64,000 nt of DNA from Colletes latitarsis (Eukaryota; Arthropoda; Insecta; Hymenoptera; Colletidae): the NCBI RefSeq assembly GCF_051014445.1, contig NC_135137.1, positions 35,465,501 through 35,529,500 of the forward strand, written 5' to 3'. A program made the translations under genes and the position numbers. Shown here one piece after another: positions 37,285 to 48,456 of the stretch; position 1 is the stretch's first letter, and each line of letters opens with the position of its first letter. A model generated the notes under the pieces. The model worked only from the letters and a program-made list of their open reading frames with translations, had not been told where the DNA came from and made no database searches.

Positions 37285-37629
37285 AAAAATTTAAATGGGA
37301 GATTCTAGAGACCAAAATGAGATGAAAATCAAGAATATCAATTTGTTGTTTGATGCTTCGTTAAAAAGATATTAATGTTTAAAGTTCCGTTTGTAGAACG
37401 GCAATCTGCGAACAGCTGCTAGTGGTTCTCACTCAGCATGAGAATCTCTACTTACTGACGTATCGACAGTAGATTTCTGAGTGAGAACCACTAGCAGCTG
37501 TTCGCAGATTGCCGTTCTACAAGCGAAATTTTAAACGTTAATAACTTTTTAACGAAGCCTCCATCAAAAAATTGGTATTCTTGATTTTCGTCTTATTTTG
37601 GTCTCTAGAATCTCCTATTTAAATTTTTC
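37285..37629. repeat. Long palindrome: 152-bp arms, 40-bp loop
   Basis: The left arm 37285-37436 is repeated in inverse orientation at 37477-37629. The innermost 45 bp of each arm (37392-37436 and 37477-37521, from TGTAGAACGGCAATC to GGTTCTCACTCAG) are identical; the outer parts have diverged somewhat. The outer parts of both arms match the head of the interspersed repeat family at 37640-38200 and 47298-48290, while the inner 45 bp do not. If transcribed, the RNA would form a hairpin of about 150 bp. Confidence 0.9.
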
Positions 37630-37639
37630 CAGGCTTCGT

Positions 37640-38200
37640 TAAAAAGTTAATAACGTTTGAAGTACCACACGTACTGAATTTTTTTCTCGAAAATGCGCAA
37701 GATTTCTGGGGTATATCTATTCACCAAAAATTATTGTAATTGACCCCCGCAACCGAAAATAATTTTTCCAGAACGATTTGAGATTTTTTAATTTCGTCGA
37801 AAAATTTCAGCACCTACTCGAATTTTTTTCTCGTAAGTGGATAGGATTTCGAAGGTATGTGTATTCACCAAAAATGATTGTAATTGACCCCCGCAACCGA
37901 AAATAATTTTTCCAGAACGATTTGAAATTTTTTAATTTCGTCGAAAAATTTCAGCACCTACTCGAATTTTTTTCTCGAAAGTGGATAGGATTTGGAAGGT
38001 ATGTGTATTCACCAAAAATGATCGTAATTGACCCCCGCAACTGAAAATAATTTTTCCAGAACGATTTGAAATTTTTGAATTTATTTGTTAATAACTTTTT
38101 AACGAAGCCTCCATCAAGAAATTGGTATTCTTGATTTTCGTCTTATTTTGGCCCCTAGAATCTTCCATTAAAATTTTTCCGATGGGTGGTCGAACACCCT
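37640..38200 (-). repeat. Interspersed repeat family member, copy 1
   Basis: Read on the minus strand this copy begins AGGGTGTTCGACCACCC at 38200 and continues through TTCTAGGGGCCAAAATAAG and TTGGTGAATACACATACC. It contains about 2.7 tandem units of 144 bp, starting near 37676, 37820 and 37964, each with GACCCCCGCAACCGAAAAT in plus orientation. The same head and unit occur in opposite orientation at 47298-48290. No ORF of transposase type is present. The class of this element cannot be decided from the window. Confidence 0.85.
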
Positions 38201-38250
38201 ATATACATACATACAAACATACCTACATACATGCATGCATACATACATGG
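38201..38250. repeat. CATA-type microsatellite
   Basis: A run of imperfect CATA/CATG tetranucleotides directly abuts the outer end of the repeat family member. It may derive from its insertion site or tail. Confidence 0.85.
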
Positions 38251-39354
38251 TAAATACATTTGTCTCAGGACAATAGATGTCACGCGTCTGTTTATTTCAT
38301 ACATATTAACGTAAATACTACCTTATCGATTTTCAGTTATTCTTAATAGAAAAAGCTACAAAAATCTATATTCTTCTACATCCCATTATCGATATTCAGA
38401 TTTCATTTTTATCCATAGAATCGATGAGGAACATTATTATTGAAATAACGTACGTTCCATGCACGAAGCAGCTAAATTCGAAACACTCGGTTCGCGACTG
38501 ACGGTAGAATTTTTATTCGATTCAAGAATTCTTCGGAACACTTTAGCGATGATTTCATCCGTGTGGAAGTGGTTCGAGCTCGACCGAAAATTGCAGTAAA
38601 TTTAAACGTAGACCTAGTACGCCACTATTTCATTTATAATGGGGATTTAATCGTTCTTCTAGCTGTTACGAAATGAAAACAAATGCATTCGGATGCTCCT
38701 AATGCAATGGAAGTGGGAGCATATAGTCTTCGGTTATTTTATAGAAATAGGAAAACACGTGAGTTGGGGATCGACGCGAATCGATTTCGAAATAAAATTT
38801 CAAGTGACACATAATTGATAATCGTGCACGGTTCGAGTCTACGATAAGCCGTGTTAATTGTCGAGTAGACGCAGGATTTTCCTTTGAATTGGCACGAGTA
38901 TCGAGCGATCCGGCGATTCTGTGCGACCGTTGCCGATGATGCAAGCCGAAGACGATAATCAGTAGGATAATTCGAATGATTGTGTATAACGCGAGCCGTG
39001 TTAATTATACGTTCGCTGATATCGCGCTACGCACCTCGGCGTATTATCCGCTTTATCGTCGGCGGACGTTTAGACGGATGCACTGCGCGCGTTGTTGCGC
39101 GTGATGCATAGCGCAACGATGCAGTCGCGTTAAGCGTTGCATCGACCCAGACCATCGCGGTCTTATTAGAATTAACAGCACAGAATACGTCATAATACTT
39201 TCCAACTGCTTTTATATTATTTTAATCGAAGGAATTACCCACGCGGAACAATACTTCCATAAATATATTTATTACAACACGCACGGTGCGGTTCATTTGT
39301 GCTTTCATTCGCTGGAAAAGACGGTAAAAATCTTTATTGCGTAAAATTCTCTTC
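38251..39354. other. Gene-free stretch
   Basis: No supported gene. The part around 39080-39150 is dense in GATGCA and GCGC words that could form small local hairpins; no known RNA was recognised. Confidence 0.4.
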
Positions 39355-40147
39355 GAAATTCATTCGAAGGATTTTTAGAATTTTTATTAAAACATACTAG
39401 AACGTGTAGTGATATTCAATGTTGATAATTTCAAATTTTGTATCCATCAGGAAGTCATCCATCATTTATTAGCTAGAAAAGCAGCGAAAATGTTTACTTC
39501 ACTTTCTTGTTTAAAATTCTGTCTCGGGATTTATTCAAAGGATTTCTAGAATTTTTACTAATACATACTAGAATGTACACGGAATATTTAACATTGATAA
39601 TTTCAAATTTTGTATCCAGCAGGAAGTCATCCATCATTTATTAGCTAGAAAAGGCAGCGAAAATGTTTACTTCACTTTCTCGTATAAAATTCTGTCTCGG
39701 GATTTATTCAAAGGATTTCTAGAATTTTTACTAATACATACTAGAATGTACACGGAATATTTAACATTGATAATTTCAAATTTTGTATCCATCAGGAAGT
39801 CATCCATCATTTATTAGCTAGAAAAGGCAGCGAAAATGTTTACTTCACTTTCTCGTATAAAATTCTGTCTCGAGTTTTATTCAAAGGATTTCTAGAATTT
39901 TTACTAATACATACCAGAATGTACACGGAATATTTAACATTGATAATTTCAAATTTTGTATCCATCAGGAAGTCATCCATCATTTATTAGCTAGAAAAGG
40001 CAGCGAAAATGTTTACTTCACTTTCTCGTATAAAATTCTGTCTCGAGATTTATTCAAAGGATTTCTAGAATTTTTACTAATACATACTAGAATGTACACG
40101 GAATATTTAACATTGATAATTTCAAATTTTGTACCCATCAGGAAGCG
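39355..40147. repeat. Tandem array, 173-bp unit, about 4.6 copies
   Basis: Units start at 39355 (most diverged), 39528, 39701, 39874 and 40047, with an exact 173-bp period. Each holds ATTCAAAGGATTTCTAG, TTTGTATCCATCAGGAAGTC and AGCTAGAAAAGGCAGCG. The last copy stops at CCATCAGGAAG. Copies 2-5 are nearly identical, so the amplification or homogenisation is recent. No reading frame is conserved. Confidence 0.94.
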
Positions 40148-42258
40148 TTGTACAATAAGGTAAAATTTCCCAATTAAACTAACGTAATTTTTCTTTTTAA
40201 CATTTGTTACCATCTGTGGTTTAACATTATCACTTTAATTTTAATCAAATCTTCTTCTGCATAGTATTTTCTCTTAATAATTCGGATATTGTTGCGTGCA
40301 TAGCAAAATGGCTGTCGATGTTCTTTATATCGAGGCAGTGAAATTTCCTCGTTAGGTTTTGTTGAGGTTTTACTACATATTGTATTTATTTGATTGTATA
40401 CGTTATATATATTTTCACCAAGCAATGAGAAGACTAATTAACCGTACGAAGTGCGTTACACTACACTACAGACTGATCTATAATCAATAGGTGGTCCAGC
40501 AGGTAGCAGTCGATAACCTGCTCTGCTTTATCGACGTGAGATTCACGATTAAGTTTTGTCTCGTTACTCCTAACTTTTCTGGTACAATTAACGCTCCTAC
40601 ATATTTCTACATATACAAATGATTCAACGGCGAAGTCGAAGCATCGCAACGGTCCCCTATTGCCAGCGCGAGTCTCTTTCCCGGCTCGTAATCTCGTTAG
40701 GATAGGAAATCAGCCCCGTTTCGCCGTTATAAAATCGGCTAAACGTTTCAAGCTTCACGCACACGTGAGCCCCGCTCGGAAACGCGTTGCACTGGATGCT
40801 TTTAGCATCGTTCGAGACACGGGGGCCGCCTTCCGCGAGACCGTTAGCGCGATTTTCTGACTTAGCGCTGGTCTCCGACCGAACGAAAAGCCGTCGTGGA
40901 AGCCCCGGGAAGAGTCGACGACGAGCAGAGGGTGCGGAGAGATAGAGAGAACCCGAACTCGAACTCGAACTCGAACTCGAAGGAGAGAAGTAAAGAAAAA
41001 AAAAAAAAAAAAGAGAGGGAACGCGTCGCGGCGCGGCAGAAGGAGTTGAAAAATGTCAGCCGGCAAATTGGAAGTGGGGGTAGGGGGGATTGGGTACGGC
41101 AGCCCCGACGTCAAATAAACATGCCAGGACGAGCAATTTCGAATATTAGAAGGTCCCGCAGGGTAGGTGCATCCTGTGTCAGGGCGCGTGAGCTACGGTG
41201 ATGATGTTTGACCGCAGGACGCATCAGGGACTCCACTTGCATGGCCGATGCAATTGCAAATGCCGACCGCAAGGTAAATGGGCACTGGCTGGTGGGAATT
41301 AAGGATTCTTGATGGGGAACCGGCGTTCGAGGCGCGTTCGACGGGCATCGAACGTCACTGGACGACCAGATCCAAGCAGATTTTCCATGCTTTTCGGCCG
41401 CGAATACGTACACGAGCTAACACGGTCCTTAGCGACGTTACGAGACGCTGACGAAATCGTTGCACCTTGCGGTTTTTGCGGCGGGGACGATTTAGCGCGG
41501 CTCTTCGAGGAATGGTCCGTTTTTAACGACGAGCGCTAATAACGTGTTATCGAAGGCCAGCGAAGACGATCGTAAAATAAATGGAACGGCTAAGTCTCTT
41601 AAAGGCCATAATGCAAATTGTGCAATCTTGTAAAAGAGGAAATATAGTGGTCGATTATGTCCGAAGAACTTTGAAAATTTGAAAGGTGGTTCTTGGATTA
41701 TCAATTTCAAACTGCTTTCTTGAGTTAGTAAAATTATGATAGCAGCTATTTGTAGGAAGAATGGGCGATTACGAGAAAGATGTCACGTCGCGAAGCTAAT
41801 TATTCATTTGCTGCGGGAGAAATAAATCGGATATTTCGGTCACGCAACGCTGGGAGCGTCGAAACAAAGCTCTCGACTTCTCGATAATTTTCGGCGGGTC
41901 GAGGGAAAAGGCGAAAATCTTCGACCGGGGTGCAATTTAAATAATCTTTAGACGTCGAGCCATGTAAGGGTGGCCCGGCACCCTGTAATCTCGGCCACGT
42001 GCAACACCGAAGGGGCAAAAATCGCCAGGGCGAACACGACCAAGCGGAGCAGTCGATAGCAGTCGACGAGCGAACCGATAAGTATCTAATAGGAATCCGC
42101 CGTGAGCTTGTAATAACGTTGCACAATGGCACAGTGTAATGCACGGACACGTGAAAAATTTATTTACTTGTCACGGATCCGCGATCGATGAGGTTCTTTC
42201 CCCTAACAGTAATATTAGTCTTTACACCGAAGTGCTACTCCCAAATCGTGAACCGAGG
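40148..42258. other. Gene-free stretch with simple repeats
   Basis: No exon was recognised. Simple repeats are a GAACTC hexanucleotide run at about 40953-40981 and 17 consecutive A at 40996-41012. Open frames at 40755-41114 (minus) and 41800-42150 (minus) lie in this CpG-rich DNA and the first runs through these simple repeats, so neither is accepted as a gene. Confidence 0.4.
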
Positions 42259-43477
42259 ACACACGAATTTCTTGACCCTCTGTAACTCACATTCTGGTTT
42301 GCTTTTGAAGAAAATTACACGAGGAGGCTATCGATAATCGCTAATAATGAAATACTAATATAGTAATAGCGTTACAAAATGGACAACAACCCCTAAGAGT
42401 CAGAGGGAATCATGCAGTGAGATTAGAGAAATGATTCTCAGGGCACACGAATTTGTCAACCCTCTATAACTCACATTCTAGTTGATTTGTGAATAAAATT
42501 GCCCAATGAGACCATCGATAATCATTAATAATGAAATACTAATATAGTAATAGCGTTACAAAATGGACAATATTCCCTAAGAGTCGGAAGGAATCGTGCA
42601 GTGAGATTAGAGAACTGATTCTGAGGGCACACGAATTTGTCAACCCTCTATAACTCACATTTGTGAATAAAATTGCCCAATGAGACCATCGATAATCATT
42701 AATAATGAAATACTAATATAGTAATAGCGTTACAAAATGGACAATATTCCCTAAGAGTCAGAGGGAATCATGCAGTGAGATTAGGGAACTGATTCTGAGG
42801 GCACACGAATTTGTCAACCCTCTATAACTTATATTCTAGTTGATTTGTGAACAAAATTGCCCAATGAGACCATTGATAATCATTAATAATGAAATACTAA
42901 TATAGTAATAGCGTTACAAAATGGACAATATTCCCTAAGAGTCGGAAGGAATCGTGCAGTGAGATTAGAGAAATGATTCTCAGGGCACACGAATTTGTCA
43001 ACCCTCTATAACTCACATTCTAGTTGATTTGTGAATAAAATTGCCCAATGAGACCATCGATAATCATTAATAATGAAATACTAATATAGTAATAGCGTTA
43101 CAAAATGGACAATATTCCCTAAGAGTCGGAAGGAATCGTGCAGGGAGATTAGAGAACTGATTCTGAGGGCACACGAATTTGTCAACCCTCTGTAACTCAC
43201 ATTCTAGTTGATTTGTGAATAAAATTGCCCAATGAGACCATCGATAGTCGCTAATAATGACATACTAATATTGCAATATCGTTACAAAATGGACAATATC
43301 CCCTAACAATTGGAGAGAATCGTGCAGTGAGATTAGAGGACTGATTCTGAGGGCGCACAAGTTTGTCAACCCTCTGTAACTCACATTCTAGTTGATTTGT
43401 GAACAAAATTGCCCAATGAGACCATCGATAGTCGCTAATAATGAAATACTAATATTGCAATAGCGTTACAAAATGGA
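42259..43477. repeat. Tandem array, 184-bp unit, about 6.7 copies
   Basis: Units start at about 42259, 42443, 42627, 42801, 42985, 43169 and 43353. The period is 184 bp, except that unit 3 lacks 10 bp (TCTAGTTGAT) and is 174 bp. Each carries CACACGAATTTGTCAACCCT, GAGACCATCGATAATC, AATAGCGTTACAAAATGGAC and GTGCAGTGAGATTAGAG. A sequence just before the array (about 42150-42190) recurs just after it (about 43493-43530), so the array lies between direct repeats. There is no continuous ORF. Confidence 0.94.
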
Positions 43478-46400
43478 GTGTGAATGCAGTGGCGAGCGAA
43501 AAATGTATTTACTCGTCAGGGATCCACGATCGACAGGGGGATCTTTTTGCCTAGACCACCGAATGGGTCGGATGGAATCGAGCAGCGGGCCGTGCTCGCG
43601 AGTGCAATTCGTCGAATCTAATTTGCATGCGATCGAACGCGGAACCCACTTAAGCACGAGTTCCTCCGAGGAAACTTCGCGCGAGAGAGAAAAGTTCCCG
43701 ACGATGGCTGCGTTTCGGGTTCGGTGAATTGGGGTGTCGGTATGATGCAGCCTTTTCTCCGTTCGAATTATTTAATTCCTATCGTTCTTCAGATACGTAT
43801 CCGATATCGTTCATAGCTGTCGTAACGTGCAGGATTTGACCAACGGTTCTCGTAGAAAACACGTTTTCGAACCCTCGAATTCGAGACAGGATCGAGACAG
43901 ATATACGTATTCGAAGTCAGTTATTTCGTATTTATTCGCGTTCGAACTTATCTTGGGAAGGGTGTAAAAGTTATTCGACATTAATATTGCACATATCCAT
44001 GAGTACAGAGTTGAAAATGCACGAACGATACGTTGGCGCGTTTAAAAATGTACGTAGGCTCTTTTGTGCCCGGAATGCTAAATTGACAATTGCGAATTTA
44101 ATTAAGCATATTACGCAAAGTGACAGGAAACCGTAAAAAGGAAAGAATTGTATAATAGAAAAAATCCCTCGACGGGATACGAACACCCTCCGAGGGGGGG
44201 AGAAGGTTGTAGCGTGGAACGTGCAACGCCCCGTCTATTGTTGGGTGAAAACTACTTCCATTCTGGGAAAGTGACGCTAATACGTCAAAATTTTTAATAT
44301 TTAAAGCCATTTTTCATAAAAATGGCTGTCCGCTAGGCGCTAATATTCTAGGATTTGCTTATGCTCATCGTCCGCCACATTTTGCGCCCGGTTTATAACT
44401 TTTCCATCAGACGGCGGCTGAATAAATATGCTTTTCGGTATACTTATAACACGTGTGTGTTTTTGTGCAGAGAGGCTTGTCGGTTAACACATTTTTTAAT
44501 TAATATTTCTTATAGAAAAAAATGTGTTCTTTCGATCTAGATTAGAAGACCTCTTCTCTCACTTCGAAATTATTAAAAATCATAAGCAATAGTATTTTTC
44601 TATCGTTTCCATTTCATTCGTATCGCAAATATGCGCGATAATCCGCGTTGCAAAGTTCTCGTATATCCACCTGAAATGTTTCAAGGATATGTCGCAGTTC
44701 TCCAAACAGTGTGTAATGTCAGTACATTCGCCACAATTAGTCCCATAAAGTAATTGCCCGGTAATTACATCGCGATCATACACGGTAATTATCGTATAAT
44801 CGTCGTGTAATCATAATCGCGAGTCGTTAAACCGTAAAATAACCGTGTAATCACAACTGCTTCCGCACCAGTCCAATACCAATACGCAATAGTAATTATG
44901 TTGCGATCTTTCGGTATCGCAGAATCGATACGTCACCGTTATGCATACGTGCAACGAGTACTCGTAACACTCCAGTTCGCCTTCGACTAGATTTCATCGC
45001 GGACAATACTTGTTACGTGGAAGAAGTCCAGGCCCCGTGATTCGTTTAAATTATAACGCCTAACATTGTCGGTGCTCGCGAGCAAACACGAGGGCGCCCG
45101 GGATCGTTCCGATAGTATCGATAAATTCAAAGAAGCAGAGGGTCCGTCCAGCGTTCGAAATGCCAGATCCATTTCGCGCCAGCTCGATCTTTCCCCGTAG
45201 GGCGACGGTGCCGCGGTTGGTTGTTGCTGCACGGTTCGAGGGGAAGTGTCATCCCGTCTCTCTCTCTCTTTCGTTTCCCATCGTTTAAACCGGGAAGTGG
45301 AGGGGGCCGAGAAGGGGGCATGTAACGTGCCGACGACGTCTCGACGATGACTGGTGCATCCTGGACCCCGAGACGCTGAACGAGAGACGCGTGATTCTCA
45401 GAAAAGGCCAGGTCTGCCTTGGCCCGTCCGATAGAGTCATCACGTGTCGGCGCTAGGATAGTGCTTTTATTGTAACATATCGAACGTGGATACCAGTTGG
45501 GGGCCACGCTCGCAGGAGAGAGGGTCCCGGGCACGTTCTTTCAGGCCAGCAGCCACGAGGAGAAACGAATTGCGGGGCTAGTTGTCCTGTATCGCAGCGG
45601 GACGCCACGAACGCACGGTGTATGATTGATCTGACACGTAGTCGGGGCACCGTGCCCTCCTCGTACGTACCTGGGTACTTTGATTTCGTCTAAACCCCGT
45701 ATCTTCGACTCTCTTTCTTTGTTCCGCATCGCGAGGTCTCCTCTAACGCAAAACTTGATATTCCTTAACGTACAACTTCTCGGAACGTGCTGGATCTACA
45801 TACGTAGATCAATGATGGAAAGATCTGAGAATACAGTGGAACTCCATTTGCATGGACAAGCAAAATAAGTTCAACGATTTTAACGATTACACCGCGACGG
45901 CCATTTAATCTTGTGATCTTTGTATCCGAGGAAGAATGAACACTTTCCAAAGATTTACGAAGCATATCTATTTGCGTATAGTATTCAGAGTTCGTATATA
46001 ATGGGAGCCCACTGAGTTTCCAGTAATTCGATTTTGCATGTATCGATGCATGATTAGAAACAGCGATAAAACACTATCAGCACGTGTTTCGACGCTGTAG
46101 TCGTTAGGAACCTTTAAAAGGGCAAACAAGCGATCGTGCCTTGACAAAACTACACTTCCCTAACAGAGCATACAGTGTATCGCGAGGCGGAGCGTATCAG
46201 CAATTATCTACAAGCGTCCAATTCGTGTAACATTATGCTCATATTTGATTTGCGCGAGTTATGGTCGAACAATGTCGTGTCATGGTATCTAAAAGAGTCG
46301 GTAAACGACGGTCACACCTTTAGAAGTACGATAGAACGCAAGCGATAAGAACAGTCACGAGAGTCCATCGATCCAGGTACGAAATAGGTCGTGAAAATAT

Positions 46401-47246
46401 TCGATTCAACCAGACCGTAAAATGTGATCCAATAAAAAATTCCCGTAGTCTGGATCGTCGAAAATTCCACGCGATCAGTGTGATTGGTCTTGTCGCGTAG
46501 GTTTGAACGCGGTCATTCGAATCGTTGATAGTTGAATTTCGTTTCATCGCGGGTTAACGGTACAACTCAGTGATCCGTAATTACTCGTGCTCGTTCTTAT
46601 GAATCTTCTCGAACATCTATCTACCGCGGCGCGGAGATGAAAACGCGAGAACGCGTGAGACGAGTTAATTAGAAAAATTACGATACGCGACACGCGGTGC
46701 TCTCGCTAGCGCGAGCCGGACCTCGCGCGTACAAAATGCATTATCGTAAGTACGAGATTGCGTGTTTCAATTATGAGAAGGTTCGCTCGGAGGTGTATCG
46801 GGACCGTCTCCCGTCCTTCTCTTCCGTTGTCTTCTTGGTCCGTACAGGGAGAATCGCTTCATCATAATCGGTCATCCAGCGTTTTTCTACAGACCGGACC
46901 CCCCGCTGTCGCTACGCCCGGATATCTTAGCATCGAAATGCCGCGCTGACAGGCAAAGAATTTGATATCGTGATTAGCTCGTTACGGTATTGTGCGTTAA
47001 CGCGTTACCACGGAACCCCGGGCCCTCGATTGTTATTTCACTCGAAACACGCCCGGCCCCGACGCTCGGATCGAACTTCGGGGATCAAACATGCGGAGTA
47101 ATTGATTTCGGACCACGGTTATGCAAATGGTAGATTAAGAAATGCGTTCCCGGTTCGATTGGATCGTCGTACGCTGTATCCAGCAACGCATAAAAGCAAA
47201 CAAACTCATTCCCGCAGTTTTAAAGTACTAATAAAGGAACTATCCA
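43478..47246. other. CpG-rich gene-poor stretch
   Basis: No supported gene. A perfect 10-bp-arm palindrome AGCCATTTTT/AAAAATGGCT lies near 44310-44330. A segment at 44160-44200 with GGGATACGAAC weakly resembles a tRNA T arm but no cloverleaf forms. Overlapping open frames occur on both strands around 45130-45730 without recognisable domains. Confidence 0.4.
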
Positions 47247-48456
47247 TTAACCCCTTGCTCTGCAATGACGCCATCATCCTATCATTCAGTTTTATACAGG
47301 GTGTTCGGCCACCCCTGGGAAAAATTTTAATGGAAGATTCTAGAGGCCAAAATAAGACGAAAATTAAGAATATCAATTTGTTGATTGAGGCTTTCAAAAT
47401 TTCAAATTTTTCACGGAAAAATTATTTTAGGATGCGGGGGTCAATTACAATCATTTTTGGTGAATAGACACACCCTCGAATTCCTAACCAGTTTCGAGAA
47501 AAAAAATTCGAAAAGGTGTGAAATTTTCAACAAAATTAAAAAATTTCAAATCGTTCTAAAAAAATTATTTTTGACTGCAGGTGTCAATTGCAAGCATTTT
47601 TGGTCAACAGACATACCCCCGAATTCCTACTCAGTTTCGAGAAAAAAATTCCTTACCGAAAATATAATTTCTGGCCAGAAAAGTCTGCCCGAATTTTTAT
47701 GCGAATCTTTAAAACGTCATAACTTTTGAACGGATTGGACGATTTTAATGTTTAAAAAAGCAAACTACGCGTATTTTGATGGAGAATATGTACGAATCGC
47801 AAAAATATTCGAAAAGTTGGTCCTTGACCCTGCAAAATGAGAAAAACCCCATAAAAATGGTCCAATTTTCAAACAGCCATAACTCCTACAATTGTGAATA
47901 TATTTCAATGAAACTTTTTTCTGAAGTAGAGCTCATGGGTACCTACAAAAAAGTATTAGACAACTTTTCTGTAGGGCGTCAAACAAAATTACTAAAAATG
48001 AAAAACGAGTTTTTAAGAAAAATCGACAGGGGCTAGGTGCTTAAATTTTTCGACGAAAAAAAAATTTTTCAAATCGTTCTAAAAAAATTATTTTCAGTTG
48101 CGGGGGTCAATTACAAGCATTTTTAGTGAATAGATATACCCTCGAAATTCTACGCAGTTTCGAGAAAAAAATTCATTACCGAAAATTTCATGTCTGACCA
48201 TACCATTGACATGTTCCACTGAAATTTCATGCGAATCTTTAAAATATCATAACTTCTGAACGGATTGGAGAATTTTAATTTTTCGAAAGACAAACAACTG
48301 TATATTATCATTAACACATTTTTACATTCAATAAGTATTCTGTAAAACAAATCTATATTTTTTCGTGACCATTCCTTGTACGAGCAAATTGAAACAAAAT
48401 CAAATAGTATACGTTTGAAAAATTATTTGGAATTAAATCGTGCGTCAAGGGGTTAA
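47247..48456. mobile_element. Putative piggyBac-like non-autonomous element with TTAA flanks
   Basis: TTAA at 47247-47250 is followed by CCCCTTGC, and CAAGGGG at 48446-48452 is followed by TTAA at 48453-48456. Duplicated TTAA targets and CCC-starting inverted ends are the signature of piggyBac-family elements. The inverted match is only about 7-8 bp, so the call is tentative. The interior is largely the interspersed repeat copy at 47298-48290, and no transposase frame is present. Confidence 0.45.
47298..48290 (+). repeat. Interspersed repeat family member, copy 2
   Basis: This copy begins AGGGTGTTCGGCCACCC and continues with GATTCTAGAGGCCAAAATAA, matching copy 1 (37640-38200) in opposite orientation. 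The unit with GGGGGTCAATTACAA and TTTCGAGAAAAAAA occurs near 47430-47520, again in diverged form near 47575-47660, and again near 48090-48180. Between them lies a segment (about 47690-48030) not present in copy 1, containing the phrase CATAACTTTTGAACGGATTG, which recurs at about 48248. The open frames here (about 85-120 codons) are Lys/Asn-rich and not shared between copies. Confidence 0.8.

Noticed and set aside
38820..38850. B-box-like GGTTCGAGTCT
   Set aside because: No A box or acceptor stem around it; an isolated match.
44160..44220. tRNA T-arm-like GGGATACGAAC segment
   Set aside because: No A box at the right distance and no cloverleaf can be drawn.
47385..48036. Lys/Asn-rich frames inside the interspersed repeat
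   Set aside because: They are not conserved between the two copies of the repeat and have no domain.
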